Source: JACDBD01 sp050743385
GTDB taxonomy: Bacteria > Actinomycetota > Acidimicrobiia > IMCC26256 > JACDBD01
Reading direction: 5' to 3'
Length of the DNA: 15,169 nucleotides
Assembly: GCA_050743385.1 (NCBI GenBank)
Contig: JBOGFJ010000174.1
Coordinates: 1 to 15,169 of the forward strand
In this document: in pieces, positions 1 to 7,489 of the stretch
Numbering within the stretch: the stretch's first letter is position 1
Layout: every line of letters starts with the position of its first letter
Translations under genes and position numbers: made by a program
Notes under the pieces: model-generated
What the model was told of the DNA's origin: nothing
Databases searched by the model: none
What the model saw: the letters and a program-made list of their open reading frames with translations, nothing else

Positions 1-1
1 T

Positions 2-3000
2 ATGCGGGGCAGGACGAGTGGAGGCATTGGCCCGTCGGGAGCCGGTGACGGCGTCGCCGAGCGTGACCGGATAGACGAGGCGCGGTTCCACGCGCTCGCC
101 GAGTCGGCCCCGTTCGGGATCCTCTACATCGATGCCGGCGGCGAGGTGCGGTACGCCAACCGGCGCTGGCAGGAGATCACTGGTCTCGCCGGCTCGGAGA
201 CCTTTCGGCCGGAGGCGGCGCGCGTGCTCCACCCCGAGGACCGCGAGCGAGTGGTACGAACCGTCGGCGACGCGTTGCGCGAGGGCCGGGGAGTCACTCT
301 GGAGTACCGCATCCTGCGCGACGACGGCACCACACGGTGGGTGAGCGGGCGGACCACACCGGTGCAGAACAACGGTGACGCCACTGGCGTCATCGCCGCG
401 ATCACCGACGTCACCGCCGAGGTCGCAGCCCGGCGCGGCGCCGACTGGCTCGCGCAGGTCCTCGCAGCCACGCCCGACTACGCCGTCATCACCGACGCCG
501 ACGGTCGCACCCTCTTCATGAACCAGGCGTCCCGCGATCTGTACGGGCTCTCACCCGACGCCGACCTCGACGGCTTCGACTGGAGCGACCATCTCCCCGA
601 GTGGTCGCGGGTGCGGACGGCGGACGAGATCTTTCCGGCACTGCTCGACGGTGGTGTCTGGGTGGGCGAGTCGGCCCTCCTCGACCGCGATGGCCGCGAG
701 ATCCCGGTGTCGGTCGTGACGGTGGCGCATGACGCAGCCGATGGTGAAGGCCAGTGGTTCGCCACGATCGCCCGCGACATCAGCAAGCTGAAGGCGATCG
801 AGCGCCAGCTCGCGTCGAGCGAGGCGCGGTTCCGCTCGATGCTGCAGTACGCCGCCGACCTCGTCGACGTCCGCGGCGTCGATGGCAGCGTGCGCTACAT
901 CAGCCCGTCCGTCACCGACGTGCTCGGGTACACGCCCGAGGAGATCGCATCGATGCCGGCGCTCGAGCTGGTGCATCCCGACGATCGCGACGAGTTCGCC
1001 GCCGCCGCACGGCGACTTGCCGACCACCCCGGCGGCTGGGAAGACATCGAATACCGCGTCCGCCACCGCGACGGTTCCTGGATCTGGCTGGAGTCGCGAG
1101 TCGCCAACCTGCTCGACGACCCCGACGTGCGCGGCATCGTCACCTGTTCCTGGGAGGAGACCGACCGCGTCCTCGCCCTCGCTCGAGGGGCGGAGAGCGA
1201 GCAGGCGTTACGCGCGATCGTCGCGAGCTCGCCGGTCGGCATCTTCGCGGTTGCACCCGACGGCACCAGCCGCATCTGGAACCGCGCGTGCGAGCGGATC
1301 TTCGGCTGGACCGCCGACGAGGTCGTGGGGAACCGGCTCCCGTTCACGACATCGCCGGATCCCGACCACAAGGTCGATCTTCGCCGCCGCTATGCGCAGG
1401 GCGAGAGCCTCCAGAGCCGGGAGGTGCAGGTCCGGCGCAAGGACGGTAGCGAGGTCTACATCACGATCGCGACCGCTCCCATCCGGGGGCACGACGGCCG
1501 CGTCAACACCGTGATGGGCGTCATCGCCGACAGCACCGAGACGCACCGCGCCGTCGAGGCGCTCCAGGAGAGCGAAGAGCGCTTCCGCTCGCTGGTCCAG
1601 CACGCTTCCGACTACGTCATGGTCTGGGACGAGCAGGGGCGGATCACGTACCTGAGCCCGTCGACGGCCGGATTTCTCGGCTACGCGGTACACGTCGGCG
1701 ATACCGCTCTCCGCCCCGATCTGCTCCATCCCGACGACCGCGAGCGCGTCGTCGACTTCTTTCGGGAGCTGAACGCCGCCGGGCGCGTGACCCGCCGGCT
1801 CGAGCACCGCATGCGGGCCGCCGACGGGGCGTTCCACTGGCTGGAGTCGACCGCGACGAACCTCCTCGACGACCCCGCCGTCCGCGGTGTCGTCCTGAAC
1901 ACGCGTGACATCACCGAGCGGGTCGAGGCCGCCAACGAGATGCGCAAGGTGAACGAGGCGCTCCGCCGTTCCAACGACACCCTGAGTGCCATCTACGAGA
2001 ACTCGCCGCTGGCCATCTACGCGTTCGATGCCGACGGCACGATCCTCTTCTGGAATCCCGCCTGCGAGCAGATCTACGGATGGAGCGCCGCCGAGGCGGT
2101 CGGGCGCTTCTCGCCCACCGTCCGAGAGGTGGACGTCGAGCCCACCCGCGTCCTGCTGGAGCGCGTGATGGCCGGCGAGGTGGTCTCGGTCGTCGAGGCT
2201 CGGCGCGCCACCAAGGCCCGCGGCGACATCGACATCCTGTTCTCGGCGGCACCTCTGCGCGACGGGAGCGGTGCGACCATCGGCGTGCTCGCGCTGTCCG
2301 CCGACATCTCGGCCCAGAAGCGCGCCGAGGGCGCCTTGCACCAGAGCGAGGCGGCGTTCCAGGCGCTGGTCGAGTACTCGTCGGACATCGTCACCGTGCT
2401 CGAGGCCGACGGCAGCTGGCGCACCTCGAGCGCAGGCGGCACTCGGCTGCTCGGCTGGCCCAAGGGCCTCGAGACCGACGGCGGGATCCTCGACCTCGTG
2501 CATCCCGACGACGCCGATGCTGCCGCCACCGCGCTCGCGGAACTGGCCGAGGGCAGGCGCGGCCCTGAGGATCCGATCGTCCTCCGAGTGCGGGCCACCG
2601 ACGGTGCGTACCGGTATCTCGACACCGTGGGTCAGGACCTGCGTGACCATCCCGCGATCAACGGCTTCGTCCTCAACTCCCGCGACGTCACCGAGCGCCA
2701 CGAGGCGGAGGAGGCGGTGCGGAGGAGCGAGGAGCGATTCCGCGCGCTGGCGCAGAACGCCTACGACATGATCACGGTGGTCGCGGCCGACGGCACCGTG
2801 TTGTACGCCAGCCCCTCGGCTGCCCGTGTGATGGGGTACTCCGAGGGCTGGGGGCTCGGAGTCGAGCATTTCGACCTGATCCACCCCGATGACGCCGACC
2901 GGGTCGCGCGCCTCTTCGAGCTTGCCGTCGCCACGCCCGGGCAGGGCCCGACCGCCCAGGTGCGGATCCGCCACGCCGACGGCACGTGGCGGTGGATCGA

Positions 3001-5668
3001 GGCGATGGCCAACAACTTGCTCGACATACCCGAGGTCGCCGGGATCGTCATCACGGCCCGGGATGTCACGGAGAGGCATGCCGCGGAGGAGGCCGTCCGG
3101 GAGAGTGAGGAGCGGTTCCGCGCCCTCGTGCGCCATGCCTCCGACGTCGTCGCCGTCGTCGACTGCGAGGGCATGCTCCGCTACGTGAGCCCTTCGGTCG
3201 AGCAGATGCTCGGGTTCGCGAACGACCCGCTCCTAGGAACCAACGCTCTCGATCTCATCCATCCCGACGACGCCGCCACCGCCGCCGAGGCCCTGGCGGA
3301 GACGCGGTCGGAACCGAGGTCCGATGGCCCGACCGAGCTCCGGGTGCGCCACGCCGACGGCTCCTGGCGCCACGTCGAGATCATCGGAACCAACCGGCTC
3401 GACGATCCCGCCATTCGGGGAACCATCCTCAACATCCGCGACGTCACGGAGCGCAAGCGGATCGACGAGGCTCTGCGCGCGAGCGAGCAGCGCTACCGCG
3501 CCATCGTCGAAGACCAGACCGAGCTCGTCTGCCGGTTCCAGCGCGACGGGGTGCTCACCTTCGTCAATGACGCGTACGCGCGGTACTTCGACACCACGGT
3601 TGAGGACCTCGTGGGTGTCAACTGGTTCGACCTGGTGGCGCCGGCAACACGTGCCCAGGCGGTGGACATGCTTGCCTCGATCGACGCCGAGCACCCGGTG
3701 CTCATGCACGAGCAACCGGTGACGACGCGCGACGGGAGCGTCCGCTGGCAGCAGTGGACCAACAGGCTCGTGCTCGACGAGAACGGCGAGGCCGTCGAGT
3801 ACCAGGCCGTCGGGCGCGACATCACCGAGAAGCGCACAGCCGAGTCGCTCGTCGCCGAGCAGGCCCGCATCCTCGAGATGATCGCCCAGGGAGCGCCCCT
3901 CCCCGACGTGCTCACCGAGGTGTGCCGGGTCGTCGAGAGCCACGCCACCGAAGCGCGCTGCTCGGTGCTCCTCCTCGACGAGGGATCCTGCACGCTGCGC
4001 CATGTAGCCGCACCCAGCCTGCCCGACACGTACCTCGAGCCACTCGCCGAGGTCCCGGTCGGGCCGGCGGTGGGATCGTGCGGGACGGCGGCCCATCACC
4101 GCGAGACGGTCGTCTCTGCCGACATCGCAACCGACCCGGCGTGGGAGGAGTACCGCGGCCTCGCCCTCACGCACGGACTGCGGGCGTCGTGGTCGACGCC
4201 GATCGTCTCGTCCACCAACCAGCGTGTCCTCGGCACCTTCGCCGTGTACTACGAGGAGCCGCGCTCGCCATCGCCGGAGCACGTGCACCTCGTCGACCTG
4301 ATGGTGCACTTGACCACCATCGCCATCGAGCGCAAGGCCTACGAATCGCGCCTCGCATACCAGGCGCACCACGACCCGCTCACCGGCCTCCCGAACCGGA
4401 TGCTGTTCCTCGAGTTCCTCGTCTTGGCGTTGGCGCGATCGCGACGTTTCCACTCCCGTGTCGCGGTGTTGTTCCTCGATCTCGACCGCTTCAAGTTCGT
4501 CAACGACAGCCTTGGTCACGACGTCGGCGACGAGCTCCTCGTCGCGCTGGGTGAGCGCCTGCGCGGCACGGTCCGTCCGGGCGACACCGTCGCCCGCTTC
4601 GGTGGCGACGAGTTCGTCGTGTTGTGCGAGGACCTCTCCGGCCCCGACGCCCGCAGGCAGGCGATCGATGTCGCCGAGCGGCTCCTCGTAGTGATCAGCC
4701 AGCCATTCCTCCTCGACGGCGACGAGCACTATCTCAGCGCCAGCATCGGCATCGCGCTCGCCCGCAGTGATGACGAGCGGCCCGAGTCGCTGCTGCGCGA
4801 TGCCGACAGCGCCATGTACCGGGCGAAGGAGCGGGGCAAGGCCCGCTGGGAGCTCTTCGACGAAGCGATGCGGGCCAGCGCGCTCGAGCGCGTCGAGATC
4901 GAGAATGCCCTGCACCGTGCCATCGACCGGGAGGAGTTCCGGGTCGTGTACCAGCCGGTCGTGGCGCTCGCCGACGGCCGCTGTATCGGAGCCGAGGCAC
5001 TGGTGCGCTGGCAGCATCCCGAGCGGGGTCTCCTGACACCGGGCGAGTTCGTGGACCTCGCCGAGGAGAGCGGACTCATCGTCCCGGTGGGCATCTGGGT
5101 GCTCGAGGAAGCCTGTCGGCAGGCGGCCGAGTGGCAGACCCGTGAAGACGCCGGCGACTTCGTGGTGTCGGTGAATCTGTCGGGGCGTCAGCTCGCGCAC
5201 CCGGACACGCCCGACCACGTCGCGCACGCCCTGGCCACGAGCGGCATCAAACCCGACCGGCTCTCGCTGGAGATCACCGAGAGCGTGCTCATGGACGACG
5301 CCGACAGCACCATGGCCGCGATCGGCGCGCTCAAGCACCTGGGCGTCGGCCTGAGTATCGACGACTTCGGCACGGGCTACTCCTCGCTCGGGTACCTCCA
5401 GCGGTTCCCGGTCGACACGGTGAAGATCGACCGCTCCTTCGTCGCCGGTCTGGGCGAGAAGGAAGAGGACAGCGCGATCGTCGCCGCCGTCGTGAGCCTC
5501 GGGCACGCCCTCCGCCTGACCGTCGTCGCCGAGGGCGTGGAGACCGCCCGCCAGCGTGACGAGCTCGTCGCCCTCGACTGTGATGCCGCCCAGGGCTTCC
5601 TCTTCTCGCAGCCCGAGTCGGCGGCGAGCCTGAACGGCCTGCACCCCGGCGCGCGCGTGCGCGTCTAG
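2..5668 (+). CDS. Ten-PAS, GAF, GGDEF and EAL cyclic-di-GMP signalling protein
   Basis: This 1,888-residue protein should make and break cyclic-di-GMP in response to signals sensed by its N-terminal domains. Ten PAS domains lie roughly at residues 29-140, 149-265, 274-390, 403-518, 524-642, 661-776, 782-901, 909-1027, 1035-1154 and 1161-1282. A GAF domain (about 1290-1440), a GGDEF domain (about 1450-1615, DPLTGLPNR at 1458) and an EAL domain (about 1625-1878) follow. The GGDEF motif (1534-1538) is intact, and RPGD (1525-1528) sits exactly five residues before it, as in the product-inhibition I-site. The EAL domain keeps E1665 (EALVRW), N1725, E1757, D1787-D1788, K1808, E1844 and Q1864, so phosphodiesterase activity is expected. 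No signal peptide or membrane segment is visible, so it is probably cytoplasmic. The ATG at position 2 abuts the window edge, so the true start may lie upstream. The signals sensed are unknown. Confidence 0.95.
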   Translation: MRGRTSGGIGPSGAGDGVAERDRIDEARFHALAESAPFGILYIDAGGEVRYANRRWQEITGLAGSETFRPEAARVLHPEDRERVVRTVGDALREGRGVTLEYRILRDDGTTRWVSGRTTPVQNNGDATGVIAAITDVTAEVAARRGADWLAQVLAATPDYAVITDADGRTLFMNQASRDLYGLSPDADLDGFDWSDHLPEWSRVRTADEIFPALLDGGVWVGESALLDRDGREIPVSVVTVAHDAADGEGQWFATIARDISKLKAIERQLASSEARFRSMLQYAADLVDVRGVDGSVRYISPSVTDVLGYTPEEIASMPALELVHPDDRDEFAAAARRLADHPGGWEDIEYRVRHRDGSWIWLESRVANLLDDPDVRGIVTCSWEETDRVLALARGAESEQALRAIVASSPVGIFAVAPDGTSRIWNRACERIFGWTADEVVGNRLPFTTSPDPDHKVDLRRRYAQGESLQSREVQVRRKDGSEVYITIATAPIRGHDGRVNTVMGVIADSTETHRAVEALQESEERFRSLVQHASDYVMVWDEQGRITYLSPSTAGFLGYAVHVGDTALRPDLLHPDDRERVVDFFRELNAAGRVTRRLEHRMRAADGAFHWLESTATNLLDDPAVRGVVLNTRDITERVEAANEMRKVNEALRRSNDTLSAIYENSPLAIYAFDADGTILFWNPACEQIYGWSAAEAVGRFSPTVREVDVEPTRVLLERVMAGEVVSVVEARRATKARGDIDILFSAAPLRDGSGATIGVLALSADISAQKRAEGALHQSEAAFQALVEYSSDIVTVLEADGSWRTSSAGGTRLLGWPKGLETDGGILDLVHPDDADAAATALAELAEGRRGPEDPIVLRVRATDGAYRYLDTVGQDLRDHPAINGFVLNSRDVTERHEAEEAVRRSEERFRALAQNAYDMITVVAADGTVLYASPSAARVMGYSEGWGLGVEHFDLIHPDDADRVARLFELAVATPGQGPTAQVRIRHADGTWRWIEAMANNLLDIPEVAGIVITARDVTERHAAEEAVRESEERFRALVRHASDVVAVVDCEGMLRYVSPSVEQMLGFANDPLLGTNALDLIHPDDAATAAEALAETRSEPRSDGPTELRVRHADGSWRHVEIIGTNRLDDPAIRGTILNIRDVTERKRIDEALRASEQRYRAIVEDQTELVCRFQRDGVLTFVNDAYARYFDTTVEDLVGVNWFDLVAPATRAQAVDMLASIDAEHPVLMHEQPVTTRDGSVRWQQWTNRLVLDENGEAVEYQAVGRDITEKRTAESLVAEQARILEMIAQGAPLPDVLTEVCRVVESHATEARCSVLLLDEGSCTLRHVAAPSLPDTYLEPLAEVPVGPAVGSCGTAAHHRETVVSADIATDPAWEEYRGLALTHGLRASWSTPIVSSTNQRVLGTFAVYYEEPRSPSPEHVHLVDLMVHLTTIAIERKAYESRLAYQAHHDPLTGLPNRMLFLEFLVLALARSRRFHSRVAVLFLDLDRFKFVNDSLGHDVGDELLVALGERLRGTVRPGDTVARFGGDEFVVLCEDLSGPDARRQAIDVAERLLVVISQPFLLDGDEHYLSASIGIALARSDDERPESLLRDADSAMYRAKERGKARWELFDEAMRASALERVEIENALHRAIDREEFRVVYQPVVALADGRCIGAEALVRWQHPERGLLTPGEFVDLAEESGLIVPVGIWVLEEACRQAAEWQTREDAGDFVVSVNLSGRQLAHPDTPDHVAHALATSGIKPDRLSLEITESVLMDDADSTMAAIGALKHLGVGLSIDDFGTGYSSLGYLQRFPVDTVKIDRSFVAGLGEKEEDSAIVAAVVSLGHALRLTVVAEGVETARQRDELVALDCDAAQGFLFSQPESAASLNGLHPGARVRV

Positions 5669-5678
5669 CCAGGCTCAA

Positions 5679-5716
5679 TTCACAAAGCCGAAACATTCAC
5701 GCCACTGCGCCGAAAC
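5679..5716 (+). promoter_or_regulatory. GlnR-type nitrogen control box upstream of amtB
   Basis: Four half-sites follow each other with exact six-base spacers: TTCAC (5679-5683), GAAAC (5690-5694), GCCAC (5701-5705) and GAAAC (5712-5716). The Streptomyces GlnR consensus is gTnAc and GaAAc half-sites alternating every 11 bp. Both GAAAC sites match fully and lie 22 bp apart. The other two keep the AC end but each lose one consensus base (G or T). The box ends 52 bases before the amtB start and lies wholly in the gap after the upstream stop. A weak -10-like TCTGAT at 5741-5746 would put the box at about -73 to -36, suitable for an activator. Binding by GlnR is inferred. Confidence 0.6.
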
Positions 5717-5756
5717 AGCTGCCCCCCAAGCTGTCCCGGATCTGATCGGGTCCTAC

Positions 5757-5762
5757 GGGAGG
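5757..5762 (+). promoter_or_regulatory. Ribosome binding site of amtB
   Basis: GGGAGG lies six bases before the GTG at 5769. It fixes this GTG as the amtB start rather than a later ATG, and the resulting N-terminus (MEINSGDTAW) is normal for the mature-type Amt proteins. Confidence 0.8.
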
Positions 5763-5768
5763 TGAGGC

Positions 5769-7013
5769 GTGGAGATCAATTCGGGGGATACCGCCTGGGT
5801 GCTGGCGTCGGCGGCCCTGGTGATGTTCATGACGCCGGGCCTTGCCCTGTTCTACGGGGGCATGGTGCGGTCGAAGAACGTCCTCAGCATGCTCATGAAC
5901 AACGTGTTCTGTCTGGGGATCATCAGCGTCCTCTGGGCCGTCGTCGTGTTCTCGCTGGCGTTCGCCGGCACGGGGAAGTGGATCGGCAACTTCGACTTCT
6001 TCGGACTCAAGGACGTCGTCGACACGTTTCCGCCGGGCCTGGCGCTGACGATCCCACCGCTGCTGTTCATGGCGTACCAGATGATGTTTGCCGTCATCAC
6101 GCCGGCGCTCATCTCGGGCGCGGTGGCCGACCGGATGAAGTTCGCAGCGTGGGTCATCTTCATCTCGATCTGGGTCGTCGTCTGCTACGCGCCGGTGGCG
6201 CACTGGGTGTTCGCACCCGCGGGATGGTTGTTCCGTCGCGGCGCACTCGACTTCGCCGGCGGCACAGTCGTGCACATCAACGCGGGGATCGCCGCGCTCG
6301 CGGTCGTGCTCGTGTTGGGCAAACGGCGCGGCTGGCCCAATCACGCCATGCCCCCGCACTCGTTGCCGTTGACCCTCATCGGCGCCGGCATCCTCTGGTT
6401 CGGCTGGTTCGGCTTCAACGCCGGCTCGGCGCTCGCGGGGAACGGGGTCGCGGCCCAGGCTCTCGTCAACACCCACCTCGCGGCCGCGGCGGCGATGCTG
6501 GGATGGCTGGTGGCGGAGCGGCTCAAGTCGGGTCACGCCACGACGTTGGGGGCGGCCTCCGGCCTCGTGGCCGGGCTCGTCGCGATCACACCGTGCGCCG
6601 GCTTTGTCGGGGGCATGGCGCCGTTGTACATCGGCGCCGTGGCAGGCGTGCTCTGCTACCTGGCCGTGAGCCTGAAGTTCCGGTTCGGGTACGACGACTC
6701 TCTCGACGTGATCGGCGTGCACCTCGTCGGCGGCATCGTGGGGTCGCTGCTTCTCGGGTTCTTCGCCGACTCGACCATCAACGAGGTGGTCACCGACGAG
6801 GGAGTCTTCCTCGGCGGGGGTGCCGCCCTGCTCGTCGACCAGATCGTTGCGGTGGTAGCGACCATCGTGTTCACGTTCGTGCTGACCTATCTGATCGCGT
6901 TCGTTCTCGACAAGGTGATGCCGGGCGGTATCCGGGCATCCGAGGAGGACGAGGAGATCGGGCTCGACCAGACGCAGCACGCCGAGACCGGTTACGCCCT
7001 CGAGCGCGTGTGA
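5769..7013 (+). CDS. amtB: Ammonium transporter AmtB
   Basis: This is a 414-residue Amt/MEP/Rh-family channel that conducts ammonium across the cytoplasmic membrane. It is strongly hydrophobic, with about eleven membrane segments expected for the family. The pore residues are present: phenylalanine gate F107 and F216, the twin histidines H169 (VVHINAG) and H318 (GVHLVGG), and D161 (LDFAGG) at the recruitment site. The C-terminal tail (GIRASEEDEEIGLDQTQHAE) is the conserved cytoplasmic segment that interacts with the PII protein. The GTG start has a good ribosome binding site. No cleaved signal peptide is apparent, unlike in E. coli AmtB. The PII gene follows after 31 bases and glnD after that, the usual actinobacterial operon, and the GlnR-like box upstream suggests induction under nitrogen limitation. 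Confidence 0.97.
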   Translation: MEINSGDTAWVLASAALVMFMTPGLALFYGGMVRSKNVLSMLMNNVFCLGIISVLWAVVVFSLAFAGTGKWIGNFDFFGLKDVVDTFPPGLALTIPPLLFMAYQMMFAVITPALISGAVADRMKFAAWVIFISIWVVVCYAPVAHWVFAPAGWLFRRGALDFAGGTVVHINAGIAALAVVLVLGKRRGWPNHAMPPHSLPLTLIGAGILWFGWFGFNAGSALAGNGVAAQALVNTHLAAAAAMLGWLVAERLKSGHATTLGAASGLVAGLVAITPCAGFVGGMAPLYIGAVAGVLCYLAVSLKFRFGYDDSLDVIGVHLVGGIVGSLLLGFFADSTINEVVTDEGVFLGGGAALLVDQIVAVVATIVFTFVLTYLIAFVLDKVMPGGIRASEEDEEIGLDQTQHAETGYALERV

Positions 7014-7027
7014 TCGCGCCGACGAGC

Positions 7028-7035
7028 AGAGAGGA
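7028..7035 (+). promoter_or_regulatory. Ribosome binding site of the PII gene
   Basis: AGAGAGGA lies nine bases before the ATG at 7045, within the 31-base gap after amtB. It supports independent but co-transcribed translation of the PII gene. Confidence 0.55.
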
Positions 7036-7044
7036 CTGACAGAA

Positions 7045-7383
7045 ATGAAGCTGATCGTCGGCATCATCAAGCCGTTCAAGCTCGACGACGTGAAGGAAGC
7101 GGTGAAGGAGCTCGGTGTGCAGGGCCTGACCGTGTCGGACGCTCAGGGCTTTGGTCGCCAGCGCGGCCACACCGAGGTATACCGGGGTGCGGAGTACGAG
7201 ATCGACTTCGTGCCGAAGGTGCGGATCGAGGTGCTGGTCGACGACAGCGACGTCGACCGGGTCGCCCAGCGGCTCGTCGAGACCGCCCGAACGGGCAAGA
7301 TCGGCGATGGCAAGGTCTGGGTCGTACCCGTGGAGGCGGCGTGGCGTATCCGCACAGGAGAGACCGGTACCGACGCCCTGTAG
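7045..7383 (+). CDS. glnB: Nitrogen regulatory protein PII
   Basis: This 112-residue protein has the exact length and sequence pattern of PII proteins, trimeric sensors of 2-oxoglutarate, ATP/ADP and glutamine status. It begins MKLIVGIIKPFKLDDVKEAV, carries the T-loop (residues about 37-55) with Tyr51 in the RGAEYEIDF context, and ends with the RIRTGETG signature of the C-loop region. Tyr51 is the residue modified by GlnD: uridylylated in enterobacteria and adenylylated in Streptomyces and Corynebacterium. Because it directly follows amtB it could equally be named glnK; the sequence does not settle this. The expected roles are blocking AmtB when nitrogen is ample and relaying nitrogen status to other targets. 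The downstream glnD supports reversible modification. Confidence 0.97.
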   Translation: MKLIVGIIKPFKLDDVKEAVKELGVQGLTVSDAQGFGRQRGHTEVYRGAEYEIDFVPKVRIEVLVDDSDVDRVAQRLVETARTGKIGDGKVWVVPVEAAWRIRTGETGTDAL

Positions 7384-7404
7384 GAGGTGCCCTCCACGCC
7401 CGAG

Positions 7405-7425
7405 GGGGCCGGCTCGGCCGGCCCC
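7405..7425 (+). terminator. GC hairpin between glnB and glnD, possible attenuator
   Basis: A perfect 9-bp inverted repeat has arms GGGGCCGGC (7405-7413) and GCCGGCCCC (7417-7425) with a TCG loop. It lies 22 bases after the PII stop codon and 64 bases before the glnD start. No T-tract follows, so it is not a classical intrinsic terminator. It could be a partial terminator or an mRNA-stabilising end that lowers glnD relative to amtB-glnB. A smaller 5-bp stem (GGAGG/CCTCC, 7383-7395) overlaps the PII stop codon. Confidence 0.5.
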
Positions 7426-7489
7426 GGGAACGCCGCGTGCCTGCGGGAGCGGCGAGCGAAGCGAGCGCGACCAGAGACGGGGGGCGGGC

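Noticed and set aside
1208..3136. Long minus-strand reading frame of 642 codons inside the PAS-domain gene
   Set aside because: It lies antisense to a clearly real coding region and arises from the codon bias of GC-rich DNA. Its repeats simply mirror the PAS repeats, and no known domain is visible.
821..3500. Repeated DNA that could be mistaken for a tandem repeat array or CRISPR
   Set aside because: The repeat unit is about 350-380 bases, in frame and diverged, and is explained by repeated PAS domains.
3233..5644. Minus-strand reading frame of 803 codons opposite the GAF-GGDEF-EAL part
   Set aside because: Antisense shadow with Arg/Glu/Val/His-rich low-complexity sequence and no recognisable motif.
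5715..5734. Small inverted repeat ACAGCT/AGCTGT with an 8-base loop before amtB
   Set aside because: Only 6 bp with no supporting context. It partly overlaps the GlnR-like box and is probably chance.
5762..7039. Second + strand reading frame overlapping amtB
   Set aside because: It is very Arg/Gly-rich and carries no motif, whereas the amtB frame has the full set of transporter residues.
5697..7079. Minus-strand reading frame of 460 codons opposite amtB
   Set aside because: The translation is an Arg-, His- and Glu-rich shadow of a membrane protein gene; the + strand amtB is unambiguous.
7151..7489. Upstream extension of glnD through the PII gene
   Set aside because: The frame is open, but the residues are a shadow of glnB. 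The GTG at 7490 gives the normal GlnD length and N-terminus.
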